A DNA stretch of 64,000 bases from Dehalobacter sp. CP (lineage in GTDB: Bacteria > Bacillota_B > Desulfitobacteriia > Desulfitobacteriales > Syntrophobotulaceae), in NCBI GenBank assembly GCA_009910795.1, contig VMEE01000019.1, positions 62,001-126,000 on the forward strand. Direction: 5' to 3'. Below, piece by piece: positions 25,290 through 34,234 of the stretch. The position numbers and the translations under genes were made by a program. The notes under the pieces are model-generated. The model searched no databases. It saw only the letters and a list, made by a program, of their open reading frames with translations, and was not told the origin of the DNA. Positions within the stretch are counted from its first letter, which is position 1, and every line of letters begins with the position of its first letter.

Positions 25290-26009
25290 TCAACAAGCAT
25301 GAAAAGTAAATGACCCTAATACCCAGGGCTTAAAGTCAGAAACCTGTGCGACAACCTCACAATATTGTTCCATTAATTGCTGATTATCTAATTTGTAGGT
25401 ATGCAGGCTGAGATCATTTCGGCGAATATAAGCAAAATTGTATTTATCAATCGCATAAATTTTGATGCCGTTTTTGGTACAGTCTGCCCCAAATTGTTCA
25501 TCCGCAATATTGGCATCAATAAACTGTACTTTTTCAAAAATATTCTTCTTCATAAAAAGGGTACAGCCGATAAGATAGTCAACATAGCTGTTTTCTCTGC
25601 CAGGATGCAAAAGCGCCAGGATTTTTTGCTCTTCAAAAAAGACGAAGTGCGTTTTCTTTCCGAAAACACCCGCCTCGCTGGAAGGCGCTATTTTCATAAA
25701 ATCGTTCAAGTATTCAGGACCATAATAATCGTCATGATCAAAATTAGCGATGTAGGGATATTGGGTCTGCCCGACAGCATAATTTAAACACGTTCCTGCC
25801 GAGCAGCTTTCAGGTAGCTGAATGATCCTTACATGAGGATACAATTCCGCCCTCTTGTAAAAATCGGAGAGATTAATACCGGGACCATTCAGGATGATAA
25901 TAAGTTCCTTGACAGGGTAGGTTTGTCTGGCATAATTCGCGAAGATATTGTCCAGGTAAAAAGGGAAGTGAGTACAGGTAATAATGGATATTCCATCCGG
26001 CTTTGTCAT
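25290..26009 (-). CDS. glycosyltransferase family 2
   Basis: 239 residues of a GT-A glycosyltransferase: GISIITCTHFPFYLDNIFANYARQ at the nucleotide-binding N terminus, LPESCSAGTCLNYAVGQ, and the metal-binding region NFDHDDYYGPEYL. It lacks membrane segments. It is the last of three co-directional sugar transferase-like genes (27351-28250, 26069-27181 and this one), likely acting on a surface glycan or glycosylated protein. Confidence 0.85.
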   Translation of the reverse strand: MTKPDGISIITCTHFPFYLDNIFANYARQTYPVKELIIILNGPGINLSDFYKRAELYPHVRIIQLPESCSAGTCLNYAVGQTQYPYIANFDHDDYYGPEYLNDFMKIAPSSEAGVFGKKTHFVFFEEQKILALLHPGRENSYVDYLIGCTLFMKKNIFEKVQFIDANIADEQFGADCTKNGIKIYAIDKYNFAYIRRNDLSLHTYKLDNQQLMEQYCEVVAQVSDFKPWVLGSFTFHAC

Positions 26010-26068
26010 TGGCGGCTCCCTAATGAAATGATTCTATTCGATATTTATCTGATTATTCAATTATTCGA

Positions 26069-27181
26069 TTACGCGTATTGTTCTATGACGGATACTCTGT
26101 CTCTCATTTGTTTTTCAAAGTCAAAGATCTCTCTGAATTTTGCCTGCCCGCACGTCGACATGCTGTATAACTTTTCGGGGCTTTGGTAATATTCCATAAT
26201 ACTGTCAGCAATCTTGCCGGCATCGGCGGGGATAATAAAAAGGTCCTTTTTGTGTTCAAAATGTTCGTTCATGTTCAGTTCGTCGGTACAGAAAACAGCA
26301 ACGTTGTGCAAAGCAGCATCGATGCAGCAGCCTGTAGGGAAGCCGTCAAAGTTCTTACCCGGTATCAGGACAAAAGGAAGATTCGGTGAAACGATCATGT
26401 CCATTCCGGAAAAGAATTGCGGGAAAAAGCTTTTATCTCTAAGACCATAAAATGCGATCCGGCTGCCCAACTCACTGACATCAATTTCATCCCGGTCAAA
26501 ATTGCCAACGACATGAAACCTGATATCCTCTGTTACTAAAGCGAGCTTTTTGCACATCTCAATAAAAATGGGATACCCCTTATCCATTCCCGTTGGCATA
26601 TATTTGTGAGCCACAAAGCAGATGTCGAGCGTATTTTTATCTTTTCCGTAGAATCGCTTGGGTACGGTCGTGTGGAAATACTCCGGATACGTCACCATCC
26701 CATAAATATAGGCAATCTTGTCCGGCGTAACAAAACTGTGGCTGGTAATATAGTCGTACGTCCTCTTCTGCGTAACAATGACTTTTCTCAAAAGAGGGGA
26801 TTGCAGGACTTTGATCAGCCTGGCATCAATTTCGTCATCATTGATCCAAAATCCCCCTCCGGGATAGAGTTCAAATATAAACGGCGTGTTAAACATTTCA
26901 TAGACAAAATGAAAAGCAGCAGCGTTACTTAAAAATACCATATAATACAGCGCGTAAGACTGACCGGTCCAGTCAAACTGGGTAAACGGCTTTACTTTAT
27001 CCTTATACTGCGGATATACGGCAGCATATTCATGATGATGCATGTCATATCTGGTCGCATACACTTCACAGTTCGGATACTTCTCCAAATAGTAATTAAA
27101 TTCGGATATCCTAAAACCCGTCGTCAGATTAGGAAAATAGTCATCGAGAATTGCTATTTTTTTTTGATTGATTGTATTCAT
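26069..27181 (-). CDS. glycosyltransferase (GT-B fold, family 1/4-like)
   Basis: 370 residues from the ATG whose complement is at 27179-27181, chosen because AAAGGA precedes it; an ATG 14 codons upstream is in frame. The N-terminal half (KKIAILDDYFPNLTTGFRISEFNYYLE) and C-terminal half (DICFVAHKYMPTGMDKGYPIFIEM, FHVVGNF, GLRDKSFFPQFFSGMDMIVSPN, FDGFPTGCCIDAALHNVAVFCTDE) match the two Rossmann domains of GT-B enzymes that use nucleotide sugars. Acceptor unknown; middle gene of the glycosyltransferase group. Confidence 0.8.
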   Translation of the reverse strand: MNTINQKKIAILDDYFPNLTTGFRISEFNYYLEKYPNCEVYATRYDMHHHEYAAVYPQYKDKVKPFTQFDWTGQSYALYYMVFLSNAAAFHFVYEMFNTPFIFELYPGGGFWINDDEIDARLIKVLQSPLLRKVIVTQKRTYDYITSHSFVTPDKIAYIYGMVTYPEYFHTTVPKRFYGKDKNTLDICFVAHKYMPTGMDKGYPIFIEMCKKLALVTEDIRFHVVGNFDRDEIDVSELGSRIAFYGLRDKSFFPQFFSGMDMIVSPNLPFVLIPGKNFDGFPTGCCIDAALHNVAVFCTDELNMNEHFEHKKDLFIIPADAGKIADSIMEYYQSPEKLYSMSTCGQAKFREIFDFEKQMRDRVSVIEQYA

Positions 27182-27350
27182 TAATTTTTGTCCTTTCATT
27201 CTTCTTAACATTATTCTTAGCAATGCTTTTTTAATTTCTATTTCTCTAGAGTAACGTTGATTTCATTAGCTCCAGACCAAGTCTCTGTAATGGATAGCCA
27301 GCATTGAGCGGAGCATGGAGTGTGAAGCGCCGGATTTACGAATCAATCTA

Positions 27351-28250
27351 CTAGTTGGCATTACTTACATAGAAGTTGAAATTCTCCAGGGCCCAATCCA
27401 TATGGTAAAGGTGATTCTTGTAGGATTCCGGATCATGAATTGATGCGCAGTATACTGTTCGCTTACCTTCACGAAGTTCTTTAAAGCATTCAAGGTATTT
27501 CCATCCGTGGGTCAAGACAAAGGATTCATTCTTATGCTTGGTATTTCTGAGGTCAAAGCAGGTAGGATTTATTCTATTGCAGATGCACCATCGGCTGCCC
27601 TCACAGGTCGCACAAGGTACAGTCTGGAGCATATCGATCGGGATGTCGATTGCATATCCTGCTTTAAACGGTGTATATTTATTAATTCTGAGCGACAGTT
27701 CGGCATCCCCGTAGCCGTTTTCCTCGGACCAATAGCCGATAAGGTTAATAAGCTCCGGTTTTAGGATCTGGCATTGCCCGGGTACAAAATCAAGGACATT
27801 ACCGACCTCAGTATGCATTAACTGCAGGTAGCTTACACCGCTTCTCTCTTGAAGGGAAACCTCCGGATAATAGGCTGGATACGGGTGGGCCTTGGACAAC
27901 CCCAGCAGCCCTACCTCCGGGAAAGTTCTAAATACTTTCATAAACCGGCTTATCCAATCCGGGACATAAAAATACACATCACTTTCGAGGACAATAAAAT
28001 ACTGGTCTGGTTTTCTGCGGGCCAGATTGTAATTAAGCGCGTAAATGGGACCATAATTTACGGGCAGTCTTGTTTTAGATTTGATGCGGTTGTCGTTAAG
28101 ACTTTGAATATAATCCCATGTTCCGTCCTGCGAATTGCTGTCAATGATATGGAGTTCAAAATCATCTGTGGTATTGAAAAGGGAGTTTAAATTTCTGGCA
28201 TTTAATCCCAGTCTGTGAAATGTCGAATAGGTGATAAAAGGTGGTATCAT
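27351..28250 (-). CDS. glycosyltransferase family 2-like protein
   Basis: 299 residues. The GT-A N terminus has FELHIIDSNSQDGTWDYIQSL and the acidic metal site is VLESDVYFYVPDW. The C-terminal part contains a cysteine-rich insert (VPCATCEGSRWCICNRINPTC, about aa 210-230) that could bind a metal and is unusual for the family. First gene of the three-gene minus-strand group; GGAGGT lies 11 bases before the start. Confidence 0.75.
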   Translation of the reverse strand: MIPPFITYSTFHRLGLNARNLNSLFNTTDDFELHIIDSNSQDGTWDYIQSLNDNRIKSKTRLPVNYGPIYALNYNLARRKPDQYFIVLESDVYFYVPDWISRFMKVFRTFPEVGLLGLSKAHPYPAYYPEVSLQERSGVSYLQLMHTEVGNVLDFVPGQCQILKPELINLIGYWSEENGYGDAELSLRINKYTPFKAGYAIDIPIDMLQTVPCATCEGSRWCICNRINPTCFDLRNTKHKNESFVLTHGWKYLECFKELREGKRTVYCASIHDPESYKNHLYHMDWALENFNFYVSNAN

Positions 28251-28550
28251 AAATTTATTCTACCTCCAATTTTTTTCAATAACATCATATGTCGTTCTGT
28301 GGACAAGAGGTTACAAAAATATCCTCAATTTTATGTTGCTATAAAAAGCTTGGTATTCGATTCCGGCACCAAGAGAATACAGTATTCATGAAAGGGCCGC
28401 GTTTAGAAATTTTATCTTCAGCGATTCCCGTGATATAATGCTATTTGGGGAATTCTATTCCATCGATTTTACTCTTCAGATCATTTTACTTAGCGACGGC
28501 AAACAGGCTGATGATCAGCCGATCGAAATAAGAACAACGGAGGGATCCGC
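28251..28550. promoter_or_regulatory. divergent intergenic region, glycosyltransferases / carA
   Basis: 300 bp without a gene. A TATAAT at 28434-28439 on the plus strand is a possible carA -10 box (weak -35). A perfect hairpin GGCTGA-TGA-TCAGCC lies at 28506-28520, just upstream of the carA ribosome binding site CGGAGGGA. No PyrR or T-box structure was recognised. Confidence 0.4.
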
Positions 28551-29756
28551 GTGCAGCAGAATGTGTATATGATCCTGGCCAATGGCCAGGTTTTTAAAGG
28601 GAAGCCTTTCGGGGCAGCAGGAGAGGCAGTCGGTGAGATTGTCTTTACTACTGCAATGACCGGATATTTAGAAACCCTGACTGACCCGAGCTATTTCGGG
28701 CAGATTGTGGTTCAGACGTTTCCTTTGATCGGGAATTATGGGATTATTCCGGCTGATTTTGAAAGTGATTCCCCGAAATTGAAAGCCTATGTTGTCCGGG
28801 AGTGGTGTCAAGTTCCTTCCAACTTTCGCTGTGAAGGTGAGCTTGACGCTTTTTTAAGAGCACAGAATATTGTCGGGGTCTATGGGGTTGACACCCGGGA
28901 ACTCACCAAGATTATCCGCGAGGTCGGCGTAATGAACGCCAAAATCACCGCAACCCTGGACAATCTTGAAAAAGATCTGGCTGAAATCAATGCCTATAAA
29001 ATTACGGACGCGGTCCAGACAGTTTCCTGCAGGGAAACAATACCGACCGAGAACACCGATGTAACCCGGAAGAGCATCTCATCCATTGAAATAGTCCCAA
29101 CCAGAGACATAGGTAAGCCCGTTGACGTTGCCACATCTAGAGATGTAGCGACAGTAGTCGCCAAAGAAGTAACCGACAAATACCGGGTGGTCCTGTGGGA
29201 TTTTGGAGCGAAGGAAAATATCCGGCGTGAGCTCATCAAACGCGGCTGTGAGGTTATCACGGTGCCTGCTGAGACATCCACCGAAAGTATCCTGGCTCTA
29301 CACCCGGACGGGATCATGCTTTCCAACGGACCGGGAGATCCGGCCGACAATAAGGGAATTATCGCAGAGCTGAAGAAACTTTCTGCCTCCGGTCTGCCGA
29401 TCTTCGGGATATGTCTCGGACATCAGCTGCTGGCCCTGGCGCAGGGTGCCGAAACGTCCAAGCTGAAATACGGGCACCGGGGCGCCAATCAGCCGGTGAA
29501 GGATTTGAAAACCGGCAGGGTTTACATTACAAGCCAGAACCATGGCTATGCGGTTGTTGCCAACAGCCTTCCTGCTCATGCCCGCATGTGTTTCCAGAAT
29601 GCCAATGACGGGACTTGCGAAGGAATTGAGTATCTGAATATGCCTGCTTTTTCGGCGCAGTTTCATCCGGAAGCTTCGGCAGGACCCTTGGATACCAGCT
29701 ATTTATTTGATCAATTTATTGATTTGATGAGGAAGGACTGTTCAACATGCCGTTAA
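28551..29756 (+). CDS. carA: carbamoyl-phosphate synthase small subunit
   Basis: 401 residues from GTG 28551. The N-terminal CPSase domain has [26 protein letters not shown]; the class I glutamine amidotransferase has the nucleophile motif [15 protein letters not shown] and the His-Glu pair in FHPEAS. It supplies ammonia from glutamine for carbamoyl phosphate. The linker between domains (about aa 165-210) is longer than usual, with repeated [18 protein letters not shown] sequence. Its end overlaps the start of carB by 10 bp, so both subunits are coupled. Confidence 0.95.
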   Translation: MQQNVYMILANGQVFKGKPFGAAGEAVGEIVFTTAMTGYLETLTDPSYFGQIVVQTFPLIGNYGIIPADFESDSPKLKAYVVREWCQVPSNFRCEGELDAFLRAQNIVGVYGVDTRELTKIIREVGVMNAKITATLDNLEKDLAEINAYKITDAVQTVSCRETIPTENTDVTRKSISSIEIVPTRDIGKPVDVATSRDVATVVAKEVTDKYRVVLWDFGAKENIRRELIKRGCEVITVPAETSTESILALHPDGIMLSNGPGDPADNKGIIAELKKLSASGLPIFGICLGHQLLALAQGAETSKLKYGHRGANQPVKDLKTGRVYITSQNHGYAVVANSLPAHARMCFQNANDGTCEGIEYLNMPAFSAQFHPEASAGPLDTSYLFDQFIDLMRKDCSTCR

Positions 29757-32700
29757 ATAAAACAATAAAAAAAGTACTGGTCATTGGCTCAGGTCCGATC
29801 GTCATCGGGCAGGCTGCTGAATTTGATTACGCGGGGACCCAGGCGTGCAGGGCCTTGAAAGAAGAGGGGCTGGAAGTCGTTCTGATCAACTCCAATCCAG
29901 CTACGATCATGACGGATAACGCAATGGCCGATCAAATTTACATCGAGCCGTTAACGCTGGAGACCATCAAAAGAATCATCATCAAGGAAAGACCGGACAG
30001 CATTTTATCTACGTTAGGAGGTCAGACCGGCCTGACACTTTCCATGCAGCTTGCCAAAGAAGGATTTCTAGAAAAGCAAGGTGTCAAGCTGTTAGGCGCA
30101 AATCCGGTAACTATCGATAAAGCTGAAGACCGGCAGATGTTTAAGGATACCATGGCAGCGATCAGCGAGCCTGTCATCCCTTCTCTGGTCGTGACGGATG
30201 TCCCTGCTGCCCTCGCCTTTGCGGAGGAGATCTCCTATCCGGTCATTGTCCGGCCGGCCTTTACGCTGGGCGGAACAGGCGGGGGGATTGCCTATAATGA
30301 AACCGAGCTGCAGGAAATTGCGGCCAACGGTCTGAGGCTTTCACCGATTACCCAGGTCCTAATTGAAAAATGTATTTCCGGGTGGAAAGAGATTGAGTTT
30401 GAAGTGATGCGGGATCGGGCGGGGAATGTTATTACCGTCTGCAGTATGGAGAATTTCGATCCGGTCGGGGTGCATACCGGGGATAGCATCGTTATCGCGC
30501 CGGCCGTTACGCTTTCGGACAAAGAATATCAAATGCTGCGTTCGGCTGCGCTGAATATTATTACAGCCCTGGAAGTGGAAGGCGGCTGCAACTGCCAGTT
30601 TGCGCTGCATCCGGACAGCTTTGACTATGCCGTCATTGAGGTGAACCCGAGGGTATCCCGTTCCTCAGCTCTGGCCTCGAAGGCGACGGGGTATCCGATT
30701 GCTAAAGTCGCCGCGAAAATTGCGGTCGGCTATACGCTCGATGAGATTAAAAACGCCGTTACTGGGAAGACCTATGCATGTTTTGAACCGGCACTGGATT
30801 ATGTCGTGGTGAAACTGCCCAAGTGGCCGTTTGATAAATTTGTTTACGCGAAACGCACGCTGGGTACGCAGATGAAAGCAACCGGTGAAGTGATGGCCAT
30901 CGGCGTGAGCTTTGAGCAGGCCATTATGAAAGCGGTCAGGGGAGCGGAGATTTCCCTGGACAGCTTGAACCTGCCCAAACTCAAGAAACTGACGGATGCC
31001 GAGATTGAACAGCTGATTGCGGTGTGTAACGATGAACGGCTTTTTGTGATATTTGAAGCGCTGCAGAGGGGCATTTCCTGCGAATCAATTCATGAAATCA
31101 CTCGGATTGACCTCTGGTTCTTATACAAACTGGCTCACCTTACAGCTTTGGAGAAAGAGCTGGCCGTCGGACCTTTGACACAGGAGCTGTACGAAGAGGC
31201 CAAGAAACTTGGGTATCCTGATAAAGTGATCGAACGGCTTTCAGACTGCAGGATTGAACAGGGGATCGCACAGGGGATCTATCAGAAACGCTGGGCTTCT
31301 TACAAAATGGTCGATACCTGCGCAGCTGAATTTGAGGCGGAGACCCCGTATTTTTACTCGACGTATGATGAAGCCAATGAAGCTAAGCAGTTTATCCAAG
31401 CCCGGAATAGCGGCAGGAAAACAATTATTGTCTTTGGCTCCGGCCCGATCCGCATCGGTCAGGGGATCGAGTTTGACTATGCTTCCGTACATTGTGTGTG
31501 GGCGCTGAAAAAAGCAGGTTATGAGGTCGTGATCGTCAACAATAACCCGGAAACTGTCTCGACCGACTTTGACACGGCCGACCGGCTGTATTTTGAACCA
31601 CTGACCAATGAGGATGTTCTGAATGTGATTCATACGGAGCAGCCCTATGGCGTCGTCGTAGCTTTTGGCGGACAGACGGCCATTAAGCTGACGAAGTTCT
31701 TGGAAGCCCAGGGGGTACGGATTCTGGGCACACCGGCCGACAGCATTGATGCGGCCGAAGACAGGGAACGGTTTGACGCTTTGTTGGAACGACTCTCCAT
31801 TAAACGGCCTCAGGGACATACTGTGATGAACACCGATGAAGCGCTGCAGGCGGCGAATAAGCTCGGTTATCCGGTTCTGATGCGCCCTTCCTATGTGCTT
31901 GGCGGACAAAATATGATTATTGCGTTTAGTGATCAGGATATCTGTGAATACATGGACATTATCCTGACTTACAACATCGAGAATCCCGTTCTGATCGATA
32001 AATACCTGTCAGGTATTGAAATCGAGGTCGATGCGATCTGTGACGGTGAAGAGATTCTGATCCCTGGTATTATGGAGCATATTGAGCGGGCCGGTATCCA
32101 TTCCGGTGATTCGATTGCGGTCTATCCCGCCTGGAACTTAAGCGGAGAGCTGACGGAACGGGTCATTGACTATTCCAGAAAATTGGCTTTGGCCTTAAAC
32201 ACCCAGGGGCTGGTCAATATTCAGTATGTCGTTCATGCCGGAGAAATCTACGTCATTGAAGTGAACCCGCGTTCCTCAAGGACGATCCCGTATATCAGCA
32301 AAGTGACCGGCGTACCGATGGTTGACCTCGCGACCAGAGCGATGCTTGGCGAAAAACTGACCGATATGGGCTTCGGCACAGGGCTATATAAAACCCCGCC
32401 TTATGTCGCGGTCAAGGTTCCGGTGTTTTCGTTTGAAAAACTGATTGATGTCGATGTGCAGCTGGGTCCGGAGATGAAGTCGACGGGCGAGGTGCTGGGC
32501 ATTGGCAAATCCCTCGCTGAGGCGCTTTATAAGGGACTGGTGGCTGCCGGGTACAAGATGGTGAAGCAGGGTGGCGTTTTAATTACGGTGCGCAACAGCG
32601 ATAAGCCGGAGATGGTTGATATCGCCAGGAAATACAGCGAGCTGGGCTTTAAACTCTATGCGACCGGCGGAACGGCCAAAGTGCTGGAGCAAGCGGGTCT

Positions 32701-33814
32701 GCAGGTAATTTCGGTTAAGAAGATTCATGAATCAGAGCATGACAATATCCAAACGCTGCTGGAAAGCGGCAAGATCCATTATATTATTTCGACTTCGGCC
32801 AAAGGCAGGTTGCCCGGTCTGGACAGTGTCAAAATCCGCCGCAAAGCAGTTGAGACAGCAATTCCGTGCCTGACCTCGCTGGATACCGCCAATGCGTTAG
32901 CCAACAGTCTGAAGAGCCGGTATTCCCAGAACAACACGGAGCTTGTGGACATCAACCATATGCGCAGCGAACGGCGGCAGCTTACCTTTACAAAAATGCA
33001 GTCCTGCGGCAACGATTATATCTATTTCAACTGCTTCGATCAACAAATCGTCAGCCCGGAATCCCTGAGTGTTTATTTATCCGATAGGCATTATGGTATC
33101 GGCGGGGACGGGATCGTGCTGATCTGCCCGTCCGAAAAAGCTGATGCGAGGATGCAGATGTTCAATCTGGATGGCAGCGAAGGTAAAATGAGCGGCAATG
33201 CGCTTACATGCATCGGAAAATATCTGTACGACAACCGGATTGTCGAGAAGGATCAAATTTCGATTGAAACCCTGAGCGGGGTTAAGAAGCTGAAACTCTA
33301 TGTCCAAAACGGGAAAGTCGATTCGGTCTGCGTCGATATGGACCCGGTGGAGCTCGCGCCTCAAAAGATTCCGGTTAATTTGCCGGGAGAGGCCATTGTG
33401 AACCACCCGGTCACGATCGCTGGCCGCGATTACCGCATTACCTGTGTGTCTATGGGGAATCCGCATAGCGTCATTTTTGTGGAGAACCAGGAAAACATTC
33501 AGATGGAGACAGAAGGACCGGCCTTCGAATATTCCCCGTTATTCCAGGAAAGAGTCAATGTGGAATTCGTCACAATGATCGACCAAAATACCCTGAAAAT
33601 GCGGGTCTGGGAACGCGGCAACGGCGAAACACTCGCAGCCGGCACCAGTGCTTGTGCGGCTGTCGTCGCTGCTGTGCTGAACGGTTTCTGCCAAAAAGGC
33701 CAGCATATTCTGGTGAAGCTGAAAGGCGGCGATCTGGTCGTCAAATATACGGATGAGACGGTCTATATGACAGGAAAACCGGAAAAGGTATTCGAAGGAA
33801 GCGTAGAGATTTAA
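29747..33814 (+). CDS. carB: carbamoyl-phosphate synthase large subunit fused to a DapF-like domain
   Basis: 1355 residues. Aa 1-1066 are a complete CarB: first ATP-grasp synthetase ([24 protein letters not shown]), oligomerisation region, second synthetase ([24 protein letters not shown]), and the C-terminal allosteric MGS-like domain ([18 protein letters not shown]). Without a stop the frame continues into a full-length diaminopimelate epimerase fold from about aa 1072 ([17 protein letters not shown]). Both epimerase cysteines are gone: MSGNAL has Ser1149 where MCGN is expected, and [10 protein letters not shown] has Ala1298 where LACGT is expected. The canonical two-base epimerisation is thus unlikely. 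ATG 32960 could start a separate DapF-like protein, but no good ribosome binding site precedes it. Coupled to carA. Confidence 0.93.
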   Translation: MPLNKTIKKVLVIGSGPIVIGQAAEFDYAGTQACRALKEEGLEVVLINSNPATIMTDNAMADQIYIEPLTLETIKRIIIKERPDSILSTLGGQTGLTLSMQLAKEGFLEKQGVKLLGANPVTIDKAEDRQMFKDTMAAISEPVIPSLVVTDVPAALAFAEEISYPVIVRPAFTLGGTGGGIAYNETELQEIAANGLRLSPITQVLIEKCISGWKEIEFEVMRDRAGNVITVCSMENFDPVGVHTGDSIVIAPAVTLSDKEYQMLRSAALNIITALEVEGGCNCQFALHPDSFDYAVIEVNPRVSRSSALASKATGYPIAKVAAKIAVGYTLDEIKNAVTGKTYACFEPALDYVVVKLPKWPFDKFVYAKRTLGTQMKATGEVMAIGVSFEQAIMKAVRGAEISLDSLNLPKLKKLTDAEIEQLIAVCNDERLFVIFEALQRGISCESIHEITRIDLWFLYKLAHLTALEKELAVGPLTQELYEEAKKLGYPDKVIERLSDCRIEQGIAQGIYQKRWASYKMVDTCAAEFEAETPYFYSTYDEANEAKQFIQARNSGRKTIIVFGSGPIRIGQGIEFDYASVHCVWALKKAGYEVVIVNNNPETVSTDFDTADRLYFEPLTNEDVLNVIHTEQPYGVVVAFGGQTAIKLTKFLEAQGVRILGTPADSIDAAEDRERFDALLERLSIKRPQGHTVMNTDEALQAANKLGYPVLMRPSYVLGGQNMIIAFSDQDICEYMDIILTYNIENPVLIDKYLSGIEIEVDAICDGEEILIPGIMEHIERAGIHSGDSIAVYPAWNLSGELTERVIDYSRKLALALNTQGLVNIQYVVHAGEIYVIEVNPRSSRTIPYISKVTGVPMVDLATRAMLGEKLTDMGFGTGLYKTPPYVAVKVPVFSFEKLIDVDVQLGPEMKSTGEVLGIGKSLAEALYKGLVAAGYKMVKQGGVLITVRNSDKPEMVDIARKYSELGFKLYATGGTAKVLEQAGLQVISVKKIHESEHDNIQTLLESGKIHYIISTSAKGRLPGLDSVKIRRKAVETAIPCLTSLDTANALANSLKSRYSQNNTELVDINHMRSERRQLTFTKMQSCGNDYIYFNCFDQQIVSPESLSVYLSDRHYGIGGDGIVLICPSEKADARMQMFNLDGSEGKMSGNALTCIGKYLYDNRIVEKDQISIETLSGVKKLKLYVQNGKVDSVCVDMDPVELAPQKIPVNLPGEAIVNHPVTIAGRDYRITCVSMGNPHSVIFVENQENIQMETEGPAFEYSPLFQERVNVEFVTMIDQNTLKMRVWERGNGETLAAGTSACAAVVAAVLNGFCQKGQHILVKLKGGDLVVKYTDETVYMTGKPEKVFEGSVEI

Positions 33815-33823
33815 TTAACGATA

Positions 33824-33847
33824 CAATATCAATTGTAATTGATATTG
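33824..33847 (+). repeat. inverted repeat after carB-dapF
   Basis: CAATATCAATT and AATTGATATTG form a perfect 11-bp stem with a 2-base loop, 10 bp after the stop. A weak terminator or an operator; no T run follows. Confidence 0.5.
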
Positions 33848-33856
33848 CAATATAAT

Positions 33857-34075
33857 TTATTCACCAATCATCCTGGTTTGGACGATCTTAGCATCGACCA
33901 CGATTTCTACTTCCGCTGTACAAAAAGCCTTCCGCCAGTCCGGTCCTAGCGTCTGCCATGCTGAGAGGTTAGTACGATGGAGTTTTTCTGTAAAACCAAG
34001 AAAATCTGAATTGTATTCCTTGGCCTTCTCAACTGCTTGCATGGACAGATATCCCGCAGCCTGTCTTTGATAATA
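33857..34075 (-). pseudogene. Ger(x)C spore germination protein, C-terminal remnant
   Basis: The 72-codon open stretch reads QRQAAGYLSMQAVEKAKEYN followed by SDFLGFTEKLHR and ends VEIVVDAKIVQTRM, the C-terminal signature of GerAC/Ger(x)C lipoproteins (normally about 380 residues), which are part of spore germinant receptors. An in-frame TAA (complement at 34076-34078) closes it upstream, there is no ribosome binding site, and no GerA or GerB partner is nearby. It is a decayed fragment from a spore-forming ancestor. Confidence 0.75.
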
Positions 34076-34234
34076 TTATGGGCTGAGCAATTCAAAGCAG
34101 ATCCTGAACATTTACGCTGCGCCACTAACGTCCGCTTGTGGATCTGTGCAAGTCTGGTTTTCCCTGAGGGTCAGCTCAGCCTCTGTTTAAAAATTCGGCT
34201 GTTTTAAGATTAATTACACTAGTGTAGTCAAATC

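Noticed and set aside
32960..33814. Independent dapF gene starting at ATG 32960
   Set aside because: The frame is continuous with carB and no convincing ribosome binding site precedes this ATG, so a fusion is the simpler reading; an internal start cannot be excluded.
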